A DNA stretch of 64,000 bases, taken from the NCBI GenBank assembly GCA_907165275.2, contig OU015670.1, positions 6,227,501 through 6,291,500 of the forward strand. The letters are read 5' to 3'. Position numbers and translations under genes: made by a program. Positions 1 through 15,100 of this stretch are shown here, in pieces (position 1 is the first letter of the stretch; every line of letters begins with the position of its first letter). Source of the DNA: Zygaena filipendulae (lineage: Eukaryota; Arthropoda; Insecta; Lepidoptera; Zygaenidae). The notes beneath the pieces were generated by a model. The model was not told the DNA's origin. It did not search any database and saw only the letters and a program-made list of their open reading frames with translations.

Positions 1-147
1 ACGATCCAGGAGTGGTGCGAGCTGCTCGCCGACCTCACGTGGAGCACGCGCCAGCAGGTCGGCAACGTGGCGCGCATCAGCGGCAAGACCATCGTCGAGC
101 TGCAGCAGGCGCACATCCGCGACATGCTCGACGACCTCAACAAGCAG
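1..147 (+). CDS. STAT: STAT exon, end of coiled-coil domain (5' side cut by window)
   Basis: Open from base 1 in frame 1, 49 codons starting [14 protein letters not shown], ending CAG|GTGAGA in phase 0. Helical, Gln/Leu-rich; matches the last coiled-coil helix of STATs. Confidence 0.9.
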
Positions 148-3100
148 GTGAGACCGCGCGCCGGGGCGAGGCGTGGTGTGGATTAAGGCTCTAGAGGAAG
201 GCGGGGGGCAGACTGTAGCCATGGGGAGGCGCGGGGTGGACTGTTGCTGTAGTAATGAATCCGGGCCTTTGAGATGTAAATTAATCATTGGTTCGCCACC
301 CGTCAGGTGACCAGCTTGCTGTCAACGCTCGTGACGTCGACCTTCGTCATCGAGAAGCAGCCGCCGCAAGTGATGAAGACCAACACGCGGTGAGCGGACG
401 CGTTTGATTGATTTGTATTAAGTAATTTGATTTATTTGCTGATTGATCACAGACTTCCACCAGCCGAAATTACTGAAGTTTTGAAATACAAAATTTGGGA
501 CAAGGTATCCTTTTGTAATGTAAACAATCACTAAGAAAGGATTTTCGGAAATTCAATTTCTAACAGATAAGAGGAGGGTGAAAAAACTTATGAAGCTAGA
601 GTTATGGATATCGGTATTTCTTCTTCTATACTAATATTATAAAGAGGTAAACATTATGAATTGTGACTTTGTAGGGGGTAGTTTCTGGATCTACTGAACC
701 GATTAACCGACAGGAAGTTACGGTAGTCCTGAGTGACATAAGGTACTTTTTATCCCGAAGTTCCCACGGGAACTCCGAAATTACCGCGGCCAGCTAGTTT
801 GAAATAAAGAAACATGTATTTAAAGTTTTTGTTGACTCAAAACTGTTGTTGAGTTATAAATCAAACTGGTTTTCGCTATTCTTTCAATGTACCCATACCA
901 ATATTTTTAAAAGCAGTGTCAAGCTATATTCTGTACCAAAACCGGCGCACGGTATTCAAATACTCTGTACCTTTCTGTGTCACCCCTGTATTTATGAGTG
1001 TGTGCTGAACTGTTCCCGTCTGCCCCGTGACAGCTTCACGGCCACCGTCCGCCTGCTGGTGGGCGGGCAACTCAACGTGCACATGAACCCACCCCGCGTC
1101 TCGGTGAGTGCAAACTGACACGACATACCCACACACACACACACACACGCACACGCTCACATACGCACACACACACACACGCACACACACACACACACGC
1201 ACACACACACACACACACACACGCGCACGCACACACACACGCACACGCGCTAACACACACACACACACACAAAAGACTAGCCTTTTTGATGGTTGTGAGT
1301 ATGTAGGAAGGTCCGTTATGCGTGAAAAGTGACAGAAATACGAACTCACTGTGAAAAAAATGACAGTTGCTTTGTTTTTCCGCAAGACAGCTGATTAGAT
1401 AGGTTTGGTTTTGGTAACCACGTTATGAAATAGCGCAATCGAACCTTAGAAAAAAAATAAGCAGTGCGTGTTATAAGTAAACTCAGTTGTCAGGTACCCA
1501 CAGTGCAAGCTCTGCTTAGTTGGGGCAGATCAGGCCGTATGTGGAGAATTTCCATGCATTTTATTATTATTATTATTATTACTATTATTATTATTATTTG
1601 TATGCAGGTGGTGATAATATCCGAGCAGCAAGCGCAACAGTTGCTCAAGAACGAGAGTCAGCACGGGCGCGGCAAGCAGCCCGCCGAGTGCGGGGACATC
1701 CTCAACAACACCGGCACCATGGAGTACCAGCCCACCACGCGCCAGCTGAGCGTCAGCTTCCGGTGAGCGCGGGGGCGGGGTAAAGTTGAGGCACCTCGGG
1801 TAACGTTTGGGCACGGTGGGTAAAGTTTGGGCACGGCGGGTAATGTTTGAGCACGATAGGTAAAGTTTCGTTATAAAGGATAGAGGGAATGATTGGTCAA
1901 GCTTGGGCATGGCGGGGAAGAAGTTCATAATGAAACGACGCTATGGAAAGTTTAGTGGTGACCGGAAAAGATTGGGAGATGAGGCATTGTGAGTACCTAA
2001 AGTTTAGGTACATTTTTCTCAAACATTTGTTGGTACTTCATAAGTTTATATATTTAGTTATAATGATATTATTTGAGGAATAAGTTTATTATATATAATA
2101 TTATAATGTAATTTCTAGAAACATGCAACTGCGCAAGATCAAACGCGCCGAGAAAAAAGGCACCGAAAGTGTGATGGATGAGAAACTGACGTTGTACTTC
2201 CAGTCCGAGTTCAGCGTCGGCGGCGGGGAGCTCGTGTTCCATGTGAGTTGGACTTGGAGATTATTACTGACCCTCCTCAAAAAAAGCAAGCAAAAGTTAG
2301 CGTAATTTAATAGGTGACTGAAGAAACACGGAACTCGGTATTCGTGCTAGAAAATGACCCGGAATATCAGTTTTCCGGTTGTTCTCAGTTTGGGACCAGT
2401 CCCCTTAGCCAAGTTGCCAAAGCCAAAACTAGACAACTTGGTTATATATGACGGGATCACAAAAAAATCGTCCAATCAGTCGTTCAATTTTGCGTGTACC
2501 ACGTGACCGAGGACGATAACGATTAAAGATTGTCAACTTGGCTAAGGGGGCTGGTGGCTCTGCGTGATAACATCCAACCGTGACTATTTCTACACTAATA
2601 TTATAAAGGGGAAAGATTAGATTTTTTGTTTACTACTACTAAATGGACCGATTTAAAAAATTCATTCACCATTAGAAAGCTACATTATCCCTGAGTAACA
2701 TAGGCTATATTGTAATCCGGAATTCCCGCGGGAACGCCGAAATAACCGCGGGTGGAACCGCGTGGGTCAGCTAGTATGATAATAAAAGCGTGGTGGTGTT
2801 CGTTTGCGGCAGGTGTGGACCCTCTCGCTGCCGGTGGTGGTGATCGTGCACGGCAACCAGGAGCCGCACGGCTGGGCGACCGTCACGTGGGACAACGCCT
2901 TCAGCCCCTCGGGCCGGGTGCCCTTCACCGTGCCCGACAAGGTATTGGAAACCAACTCCACCCAAATGCGTATACGAGCGACCCTCGCCGCCGTCCCCCC
3001 CCCCCCCGCGCGCCGCAACTTTTAAGGTCCGTTTATATCTTTCCGTTATTAAGGTAATGCTATCAGTGCCGAAAAAATGAAAGCTTAAACGCTTAAGGCG

Positions 3101-6100
3101 TATGTAAAAAACCTTACAAAAAACTCACACTCCTGTGAAAGATATTCGTTGGGAGAATACGTTTTCTTGATGGTTAAAATACAGTTATTTTGATGATAAT
3201 TCTGCTGCAGACGAAGTATAATAAAAGTTTTATCGATAGTCGAAAATTCTCCTATCGATTTATTTATAAACGCAATATTTTCGAAGTTATAGTGAGTGGC
3301 GCTAGTTTGACCCCCTTAATACAAGTCTCCTGTTTGTTCGTATAATATAATATTTTATAACTAGCTGTGCCCCGCGGTTTCACCCGCGTGAAAGGTTTTT
3401 ATAAAACAACTTTTTTCCCGACATCCGATTTTAATGAAACAGAGCCTATATGTAGCTCCAGGCTGAGCTTAATCTACCTGTGAAAACCGCATGACAATCC
3501 GTTCAGTAGATTCAGAGATTATTGCGAACAGACAGACAGACTAGAAAAGATTTTAAAAAACCTTTTTTTTGTGCTTGGTTACTCTTCGTTTATCGTCCCC
3601 TGTCAATTTTAGTTAAAAATGTTCAATGTACAAAATCGCGGATTCTACTCTTTTATTATAGTATAGATATGTTGTGTGGGATGGTGTTGAAGTGTGTGTG
3701 TGTGTGTGTGTTGTGTGCAGGTGTTGTGGCCGCAACTGGCGGAGACGCTGCGCATCAAGTTTTTCTCGGCCACCGGAGGCGACCTGTCCGAGGACAACTT
3801 GAGATTTCTTGCGGGGAAAATATTCAGGTAGCTTAAAGTTACTAGCTGACCCCCGCGTTTTCACCCGCGGTAATTTCAGAGTTCCCGCGGGAATTCCGAG
3901 ATAAAAAGTACCTTATGTCACTATGTCACTCAAAATCACTTTAGCTTCCTATAAGTGAAAGAATTTTCAAAATTAACCTCACAAACTCCGGAGTTCCCGC
4001 GCGAATTCTGGGATAAAAAGTACCTCTCTGTGCCTCTGACGACGTGTACAAAAAATTTCACTACGATAGCTGAGTGAGTAGTTAAGCCGTGAGATAGGGT
4101 AATTTCTATTCCAAATTCTAAATCTGATCTAAAAATCATTTCTGCGCAGCCAAGGCGTTATTAGCTCAACTAGTTTGCTGGCTACTATAAAATAGGATGT
4201 AAAATTTAAATTAAAAAAAAAATGACACAACAAACAAAAATTACAAAGCACGTGAACAAACGAGTGTAAGTAGATTATTATGGGTCCGCTTCCCAACCAC
4301 CAAACATACGATTTTATTAAATCTCGCCCCCTTTTCTCGGTCAATATCCAAGACCCTATGTAGACTTAGTAAGCAATGCATACTCTTATACATGCAGAAC
4401 GAACCAGCCGCTCAGCTCGCTGGAGCTGGAGACGATGGCGGTGAGCTGGACGCAGTTCTGCAAGGATGCGCTGCCCGAAAGGAACTTCACCTTCTGGGAG
4501 TGGTTCTATATGGTCGTCAAGATCAACAAGGACTATCTGCGGATGCTGTGGAACGACGGGTGAGTCGCCTCTATGGATCCATGGAGCCCGGAGCGCTGAG
4601 TGTTCAAGAGGCTATGTTGAAAAAAATATGAAGGTTAAAAAAAATAATAACATGCTTTTTGTTTACTGATGACTGATGGATTGAATATAAACAAAATTTT
4701 AACAAAAAAATTAAAACCGACTTCCAAAAACACAAAACTAAAAAGCTAAAAATAAAAAGCTAATAATGACAAAATACCGATTTAATCCTGAAGATAAAAA
4801 CACACGTAATATTATTATTGGTTTGAGCTACCACTGATCGGTTTGAATTCGGTGACAAGCCGAAGCGGTGATAAGTTAAATAGGTTTCTGTCTTGGAATA
4901 GAAGATGTGGGGCATTCATCCTCATGTAGAGTTCCTGTGGGAATTCCAAAATTGACGCGTGTGGAAACCGCGGACGGACCAGCTATCTTCATTATAATGG
5001 GCTAGATGACTTACCGCCGCACTCAGAGTCAACTTTAATGATTACTTAGTTAAGTATAGATTTTTAAAACAAAACTGCCGCAATCAGACAAGTTTAATAA
5101 ATTAATGTTAATTGGCATTTAACTAATTAAGTTACATCTCATTAAATGTCAACTAACATTAATTTACTGAACGTCTCTGATTGCAGCAGTTTTGTTCTAA
5201 AAATCTATACTTAACTAAGTAGTCATTAAAGTCGACTCTGAGTGCGGCGGTTAATTTTTAGTCCGCCTTGTATGTAGATTAATGATAGAATATCACTTCA
5301 GGTAAGTTCGTTTAATCATAAATTATACTGCAGCTTTGTGCTCGAGATTAGAGTATACTATTGTAGATTTTGAAAGACTGCGTGTGACTGCATGGAATAT
5401 TATTGAAACACCTAAAAAATATTGGACACATATTTTCCTTTTTTTACGTAACCAAAAAATAACGGCAATACTTTTAGTGGAAATTTCGTGTGCCGTACCT
5501 AGGTGGTACTTGGTTATGACGTCACGAGCTCCCACTCCTGAAATCTAAATGCGTTTTATCTAAGTATTTTTTTAATAAGAATTTGAAAAAATAAAATATT
5601 ATAGGTATGTTGTGTCTATTATTTTTTTACATGTAACTGACGGACTACATGTAAGTTTGGTTTTAACATCATGTCATTATCCCCATTGTCTTCTTTTCCA
5701 GCCTTATAATGGGCTTCATCCAGAAGAAGCAAGCGGAGGAGATGCTCTCCAAGTGTCCTCAGGGCACGTTCCTTCTGCGCTTTTCCGATTCTGAGCTGGG
5801 AGGCATCACCATCGCTTGGATTGGCGGTAAGCGGCGGCACACTGGGCCTTTAGCCCATTTTTAGAGTTCCGCCTTATACTATTTGGGTACGGAACAAAAA
5901 TTTGAAAATTTGGTGCAATTATATGGTGAAGGTAAAGGTGATTTATGCGCGTAAACCCACGGTTTTTGTTAAGTTTTCTCGTGAAAACTAGTGCCATCTA
6001 CTTTATATAGGTATTTCAATTAAAAAGAAATGGATATGTAGAACAGGGTAAATACCCATATCTGATGATTGTCCTTGTAGTATTGCAACTTATTAATTTA

Positions 6101-9100
6101 TTATAACAAAAGGTTTTATTGAAAACTACTAAAAGAGGCCCTTTTTGGTACTTTTTGTTTAAAATTATTGGTATCACTTGTAAAAGCTGAATCAAAAGTT
6201 TTATTCTACGTATATATTTCATTTTTAATTAATTATTTTAGACGATATTTATAACGGGTGGTGCCTAGTTTAGCACTAGAAGACATTCTGATTATTTTCT
6301 TAGCGGGCGGCTCTAGTCTAGTTTCACTCGTGTAAAGTCTTCAAGGTTGTCTGTCTGTGTGGTATATCTCCCTACCTCCCTCCACCCACAGACGGCAACG
6401 AAGTGTTCAGCCTGCAGCCGTTCACCGCCCGCGACCTGATGCTGCGGCCGCTCGCCGACCGCGTGCTCGACCTGCCCCAGCTGCAGTACCTCTACCCGAG
6501 CGTGCCCAAGGACGACGTGTTCGCCAAGCACTACACCAAGCCCGGTGAGCGCAAGCACAGACACACACACACACATACACACATACACACACACACACGC
6601 ACGCACGCACGCACGCACGCACATGCACAAATACAGACACACGCATGTACCCACTCTCGCATGTACGTACACACATGCAGACACACAAACATACACACAT
6701 ACACACACGTACTCACTCACATTCTCTCTCTCTCTTTCTCTCTCTCTCTCACACACACAGACATTTAATTTGAAATTTCTTTTAGTTGAAAAATTTTATA
6801 CTATACTAGTAATACTCGTATACTATAAAATAAATTAATAATGTCTGGGCTATCGAGCTTCGCTCGTAACGCCATCTGTTGTTAAGTAGAAAAGCAGTAC
6901 CAAACACTCTTTTTTCATTGCCTGAAAACACGGATAAAACGAAGTTTTCCATAAATGAAACCGGGCTAGATTGATTAATCGCCTCCGAAACCCCCTGCAT
7001 ACTAAATTTCATGAAAATCGTTGGTGCCGTTTCAGATTATATACATATATATACTAGCTGTCCCGCGCGGTTTCACCCGCGATAATTTCGAAGTTCTCGC
7101 TGAACTGTTCCATACAAACTTTGCAACCTCTTTTCTTTTCATCTCTTTAGGGTTTAAATTTTCAATGCCTAAGTCATATATGTACAAAAAACACTCCCTC
7201 CAAGTTTCAGGTCTCTTCGATCAGCTGTTTCGACTGTGCGTTGATCCATCAGTCATTCAGGACAAAGGATTTTATAGGATATAGGATTTTATATGTATAG
7301 ATTTACATATACATACAACAATTGCTCGTTTAAAAGATAATACAGTCGTAATATACTTTCATGGGTTGAACAAACTTATTTATCTCTCTCTCTCTCTCTT
7401 ATATCCCCGTGCAGAGAACGAGATGCAGAAGAACGGTTACGTGAAGCCGGTGCTGGTGACGACGCTCCCGCCGTACATGTCGCCGTCGCCGTCGTACGCG
7501 CACTCGCCCGACTCGCAGCGGAACACGCCCAGCGTGCAGAGCAGGTAACGTGCCGTGTCGATACTACGGGCAGCCCGTACTACTGTGGCCGGGGTGGGAA
7601 AAACTTAATTATATATTTTAGTCCGTCGGTTAGATAATGGAAAAATAATAGCCACGTAAATTTTGCTACTAGCTGTTCCCCGCGGCTTCAGCCGCTTTAA
7701 TTTCGGCGGTCCCGCGGGTATTCCGAGATAAAAGTACTCTAGTGTAGTATGCAAAATTTAGTGTAATTTCAGAGTTACCTTGTGAAATCCGGGATAAAAA
7801 GTACCCTATATGTCCTCCTGAAAACGTGCATGCAAAATGTCATGATGATCAGTTGAGCCGTTAAGGCGTGAAAGCGTAACAAACAAACGATCTCTTTCGC
7901 ATTTATAATAGTCGCGTCAATGTTTAGGAGTGGGGGCTCGTAACGTTCGAATTAGGTACCTATAAACTGTAGCAAATTGTAACGTCACACGACATTCCTA
8001 CTCAATGTACCGCCGTTATTTTTTTTAATTAAATAAAAAAGGCAAAACTACGTGTCCATTGTCCAATATTTTTTATAAATCTACACGACGGACTAAAAAC
8101 TAGGCGAGCGACGGAATTTGAGTTTGGAAAAGTTGATATCCGACACACACAGTAGCAACAGCCTACGCCGCGTCGCTGTCACCTCTAGGCTCGCCGCTAC
8201 GTTGCGGCGGGGTGCGGGCGGGCTAAAAGTTGGTGGGGGGCGGAACGTATGTGTAATATAATATTCGACGTCATGATGTTTTGAACGAAGAGAACCATGG
8301 AAACTGCTCTTGATAATAGCACAGTTCAAACAAAATGATAAGGTCGACTTTTGCTTGTATGTACGGTATACGCACAGTTAAAATTCGACCTTATTATTTT
8401 AAATTTGCAGTTCGAATCGTTGAACTCGTTCGAGTATTACTTGCTTGGGTTTATGTTGGATCATGATATTCTAGTGCAAAGCGCCAAGTTCCACGTTTAA
8501 GGTTCACTTTGTATTTATCTGCATATTACTATGTATATTGTATATGCAATGAAAGATTTTATAAGTACACATGCAGTATTTTTTTAAAATGACACTATTG
8601 AATTTTTTTTGTTTATTTTATTTAATATTTTGTTTTTTTCCTTTTCCATTTTTAGGTACATGATCGATTTCTCTTGAAGATGTCATTGTATTTTTACGAT
8701 GTTTTTTAATAAGAGATTTATATTTTAAGATTTACTATTATTATCTATATTTACTTAGATTTTTTTAATAGTCACATCCTAAGTTTTATTAAATTAGTTT
8801 TGGTGGGTTATTTTCATATATTTTATTTCAAGATAAAATTGGCCAACAAATTTTTATTCGTATTATGTTTGCTTAAGTGCCTTTTTAGACCCAGTGATAA
8901 TTAATTTTATGGTATTGTAATGTATTGTAATTTAAATTTTTTATTTTTAAGTGACCTTTTTTCTATCATTGAAAATATAATATTTACCACGTTCGCTCAG
9001 TTTTCACGATGCAAGCTTTATGGCTTAGTGTGGGATCAAATAGATACGTGTTAAATATTATTATTAGATTTAATTTAAAATGTTTCCATGACAATAAAAC

Positions 9101-12100
9101 GCGTATAGGTAAGCTTTTTGCAATAAGAACTAAGTGCTTATTGAATAAGTAACGTGTTATATTAAAAAAAAAAATTAAATTAATCTAGTAATTATTTCTA
9201 GCTGTGGCACGACAATCCTGCAACTGTAAACAGGAGTTATTGGAGCGCACATAAACGAACATACAATAAAAATGGTTTTAATACTTGTTCCCAAATATTA
9301 TAAAATAATTGTTGTCTTTAAGAGAAAAAAAAAAATTGAATTTGTATTTATTTCAAGTAGCTATTATTATACTATCCAAAAATGAATTTAGATAGGTTAA
9401 ATGTTTAAAATTTAGATATTCGTATACAAGATGTTAATGTTACAAATAAAATAATTCGTTTGAGAGTTAAAATATACATGACTTAAAATTTGTATTTTTA
9501 CTTTGCGAAAGAGTATGCATATATGTATAACTTAATGGGTGTAAAAGTTAGTTTTAATTTAGATAGTACTTATAAAAAAATACAACAATACTTGTAACTT
9601 CGAAACATAATATTTAATAATTATTCGTCTTTTGGCTACATAAAACTCGTCTAGATAAACGACTCATTCGTCATTTACCTAATGAAATTAAAACTAAAAC
9701 TCGCAACTCAGTTCAAGTGAAATCTCTTTGCGCCAGAATCCTTTCGTTTATAAAAGTTTCATTTATTCGACTTTTAAATTTTAAGCTCCTAAGAAAATGT
9801 CACTAAAAAGCGTCTACGACACGTATTATTCCCATGGAGGGTTGCCAAACATGGCTTTTTACGAACGTATCCAGCAAAATATTTTCTCGTTCGGCCTGTC
9901 CAGCTTTTTTCAGGCTTTTGTCTGGCTGCCGCGCGAGTCGAAAGTACAGCCGTACAGCCGTACTTGCGCTCGACTTTCGACTACCCCTAGTGCTTGTTAC
10001 TTATGTGATGAATGAGGGCATAGTAAAATAATTAAATAAGTAATTGTTTTTTTAGCATGAAAGTAATAATTGTTCTTTTATCATAAAATAGTTCGGCTTA
10101 TAAAACATATGCCCGGATAAAACATATGTATGTCCGGCTTTAAAAAAGCTACGATTAGCTATTTAAAAAGGTATGTCCGGCCAAATTCAGCGCCGAGGCC
10201 GGCTTTTGTGGTTTTTTACCTGACCACCCTATTCCCATGTGAAGGACTAACTTGATACTGTCCTTCATATCTTCATTAGATTTTCATCGCATCATCGTAC
10301 GTTTAAAGAAGTGAAATAAGAAAAACCGGTAAATAGAATACCGTCTATGTCAAATTATCAAATAAATTACATACTGTAGTTTTTATTAAAAAAATGTGTA
10401 TAAATTCGAAAGTTGTTTACTGTAATAATCCTAATAAGGACTTAATGCTATAGTCGGGTTGTCTGGTTGATTATGTATATGAATGTCAGTTATTCGATGA
10501 AATAGGTGTTTTTGTGGAAAGAAAACGTCAGGAGAAATATTTTTAATGTTTGTATTACAAGTTTTCAGTATTATCTTTGTTAAGAGTTAGGCAAATATAA
10601 CATCGTGATAAATTACTCAAATAAATAAATAACTGCCAGTTAGTTTCTTTTCCATTTTGTTCGGACCAAAGCTTTCAATTAGGTACATTAAAACAAGCGG
10701 TTGGTAAAAAAATCTAGTGAAAAAATTTCACGTTACGGTGCAGGGTTCCAAACGAATTTAGTTTTAGTAGGTATTAAAAAAAGAAGTCTCGACTGAACAG
10801 TTATTATAATTAGATAAAAATCCAATACATTTGTCAATTATTATTATCAATGACTATACCTATCAAACTGAACCAAATCTTTATTTACAACTTTTCATTA
10901 TCAATAAAAAAATAATATTAAACAAAATTATTTAGAGTCGAGTTTTTTAGGGCTTAAAAGTTAAAAGCCATTATAATCTCAACTACTACTCTACTTTCTC
11001 ATGTTCCTAAAGTCAGTTCTATACCGAGATATTCAAATTTGAACTTTAGAGACGGAAGAAAGAGAACTGAAACAAAATAACTTTGTTCACTCCCTAACTC
11101 AGGCAACTGATTCTCAGAAAACAACCCACGTGGTTGGTTCGGGAGCAAATATCACTAAAAAAATAATATGTCACATTGGCAAAATAATTGCATGACCGCT
11201 ATAGAATGTCATCATAAAGAATGTCGTTGTTAGATATTTTATTAGTGTCTTGGTTTTAAGCGCTATTTTTTCGGTGATAAAATGTGTTATTAGATGAGAA
11301 ATATTTGATTGTAAATATCGGCACGATATTGTTAACAAAGGTTTTTGATCAAGATATTTTGTCAAAAACACTTACTATTGTTTGAAAAAAAAAACAATAA
11401 AAATATTCCATGATGCGAATGAGGACCAAACAAATTTTACTTCTCCTATTTAACCGACTTTTTATCTTAATTGTTTTTATAACCTCTAGGGTTGACTCAA
11501 TTTGAAATATCCTTTATTAAGAATATTAAATAATCTCAAAGTCTGATGAATTTTTTGCAAAGTTATCATTTAAGAATATAATTGTGTCGTATTTGGTTGA
11601 AGGTCACAGTAGTAAATTACGCCACCCGTTATACGAAAATCGTATTATCTTTTAAGATATTTCAACTATAAATGCTCTTGTTCAATAGTTAGCTGAATTC
11701 TATACCGTCCCGTTGAAAAAAAAAAAACAATAATATGTATTAAAAGTAAACCGCGAGAAGCGATTTTGTATATTAATTGTAAGAACTAATTAGATGATTA
11801 AATTATATCGTTGTGAGCTTAACTTTTTCCTACCCTTGGGTCCAGTTTATAGCATTTAGTTTATTTTATACAACTTTTAATTAATAATAATAATATAATC
11901 ATAAAAAATATCGTGAGAATTTAAAATGACTGTGTCCGTCATCTTAAAACCTTCTTAAACAAAATATGCTTGTTTTTTTTATACTTTTCCACATAATCAT
12001 AACGTACCTAGGTATTATAAGAACTTTTTGTCACAATTTTTTCTATTTTAATATTAAATAAATATACAACACAATTTTTTGAAACTGATGTGATTATTCC

Positions 12101-15100
12101 TAAGTATTGACTTTATGGTAATTTTAGAATTCGGTGCTTGTTTAGTTTTCGATATAATTTATTATGATAAAGGGCGTTCGGCAAAACGGACCGATACAAT
12201 TTTCTCGTTTGCTAATTTGCAACAACAGATCTTAAGCGTCACAGTGTTTTTTTAAATAGTCGAAATTGCGACTCAAATTGTTATGACTCTTTTTACTTTT
12301 CTACTGTATTTTTTTTTATTTAGTATTATATAACAACAACTGAAAGCTATGACGACTTAAGGGGCTATGTCGAAAAATAAATATGCGTCGTCGGGAAGAC
12401 ACTGGTATCTAAGCTAGGGAAAGTGATGTCTGCTTGTGCGCGTGACAAAAAAAAAAAACAAAAAGCAACTAAAATAGCTTTATCAATATTCAGAATGTAT
12501 CAATCCTTCTGTAATGAGCCTCGATTTTTTTTAAATCAGTGGTGCCCAACTGAAATTTGCTCCAAGGGCTATTTTGAAAACCCCGATACGCCACGCGGGC
12601 ACCGCCAAGTTGATAAAAAACATAAGTGATATAAAGGAAACTACATTATACAATTACACCACTTTTTATTTATTATGTTAATATGACACACTTACTACAC
12701 TTCAAACATACTATCTGTTATACAGGATATTTTGACGTGTTCCTTAACCGATTTTGTTTGTGGGCGCCTAGAAAACAGGCCGCGGGCTACCAGGCGCCCG
12801 CGAGCTACCGGTTGGGCATCACTGCTTTAAATCATCATTTAGAAGTTAAAAGTATTCTGCAATAAAAACTGAAGTTACTTTAGATTTTTTCATTTGATAT
12901 AATATAAGACTTAATTTTCACATATATCGCAAAATGTTAAGGTACTAGTCTAAGCAATTTATAATATCAGATTTATAAGAACCAAATTTTTCGCATAGCC
13001 TTTTGGGCCGTTACAAAATACGACAAGCAAAATCTTATATCAATTACTGTGATTTTAGTACTTATAGTTCTATGGGTGAAACAAGAATAACAATCGGTCC
13101 ATGCACCGAACGCCTGCGTGCTATTTACAAAAAGAGAGTTATAATATGAGCTTGAGTGAAGATCGGAAAGCACTGAAAGTATACTAGAATGGCTGCAATA
13201 AATATTATATTATTAGTATTGCTAGTAGGTACCCGCCTACTTCATTGCCAAAAATAAAATAATATGGCATATTTTTTTATTTCCTAGCAGTGGAAAAGTA
13301 ACGGTGGAATGTTTTACAGTATTCATCTCTATTATTTTGTATGTGGTTATGATTAGATTAAGTGTCTTAAAAGCGCATTTTGAATTATTCGACCTAGAAA
13401 TAATCCTAAAGAACGGAAAACAAATCGGCTGCTCCATTTTAAAACCCAGTAAGGAACATTTTTCTCAAAATCAGTTTTTTTTTATTTAAATTGACTTAAA
13501 ATTAAAGTGCCTACAAGATGTAAAGACATAAATCGCATTATCACACTAAACACCAAAAAAACACGCACCTCAATACCTAGTAAGTACACTTGATTTTCTT
13601 TTTTACCAATATGTAAACCTAGTAAATAACTTTGACCATTTTAAAACATAGTAAGTAGATGGACTTACTAGGATTTTAAAATGGTCAGTGTGCCTTACTA
13701 GTAGGAAATTTACGAACTATTAAAATTACCTACCGACAATAAATACCAAGTAAGAGGGGAAGGGATTAGTAAGGGGCATAAAACATGCAATAATATTCAA
13801 ATAAATTGAAATATTTATTCCTGAAAATATAGTTCAATTAATAATCTTCAAAATAAATATTAAATATTTTAAAAATATTCTAGTATCTTATCAGAGCAAA
13901 CTAAAATATGTTATTTCGCTCTCCTGTAAAATTTGCTGTACTGCACTTATTGGGTTTTAAAATGGAGCAGCCGAAATGGAGAAGATACTTATATTACGTG
14001 TTTGAATTACAATAACAGCTAAAACGATTGTTTAAATTGTTAATGAAAAATTCACCTTCGCATAAAATTTTAAAATAAACGTAGTTAGCGACAGTTATGT
14101 TGATAAATCGAAATTTATTATACAGGATGTCCCGTAAATCGACGTCAAGCCAGAATCGGGTGATAGTCATAACGCAAAAAATTATTTTTCAAATTTATAA
14201 AAATTTACACCCTGCGACGGTTCTGTAACTCCTGTTGCTATAAACCTTAACTTTATTTGCAATTTTCTTCTTATTGTGTAATCCTGATAGTGTTTCTGAA
14301 AACTACTGCTTAAAATTTAAGTTTTTGCCAATGAAGTTTTCAAAATTATTGCTTTCGTCAGTTTTTAATGACTGTCCTTTTTTTTAAATAGGTATATATA
14401 TTTTTATATTTTTCTGTTAACAGCTGCTATGACCTTAGCCTATCACGGTTCTGGCTTGACGTCGATTTACGGGACACCCGTATATATTGCGTGCGTCGTG
14501 TATTGTTGAATGTTTCACATTATCTCTGCTCACTTGTTTATAATGTAAAAATGGATGTGACTATTACGCAATTATTTTGTGTATTCGACCAAAAGGTGGC
14601 ATCATATTAAGCCATTGACGATCCATGCCCTCTGCCAAAATTACGAGAGCGCGGCTCATACCCGGCCGCGTGTTGACTTGTGTTCAATTTGACCTTTACC
14701 TACGCGACCCGAGTTAAAACTTAAAATTACGGAATATTTTTTTCGCCACATTGCGCCTATGGCGTCTCCTTGGTTATTAAACTCAAATAATATTAATGCA
14801 CAAATAATAAACAAAGACGAGAAATACCTAAATAGTCATTTTGGACTAGCCTATTATATAAGTACTTTATTTTCAGCGACAGCATAAAAAGTTCACAGCT
14901 ACGAATTATTTCGTAAAAACATTTATATGATTATTATTTTAGTTTTTTTTTTCAATGTCTCCCCTGCACTGATTAAAATGGTAAAATTTCGCGATTCAAT
15001 CTGGAAATATGCATTTATCAAGATTTCTTTATTATTCTTCGTTTATGTTGAAAAATCAAACAGATTTTTTACTACTACCTACATACCTACTTGTAGAAAA

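Noticed and set aside
924..1385. 153-residue Cys/Val-rich ORF on the - strand
   Set aside because: Most of it is the (CA)n repeat read in one frame.
6313..6768. Several Cys/Val and His/Thr ORFs on both strands
   Set aside because: Shadows of the (CA)n tract beside the STAT SH2 exon.
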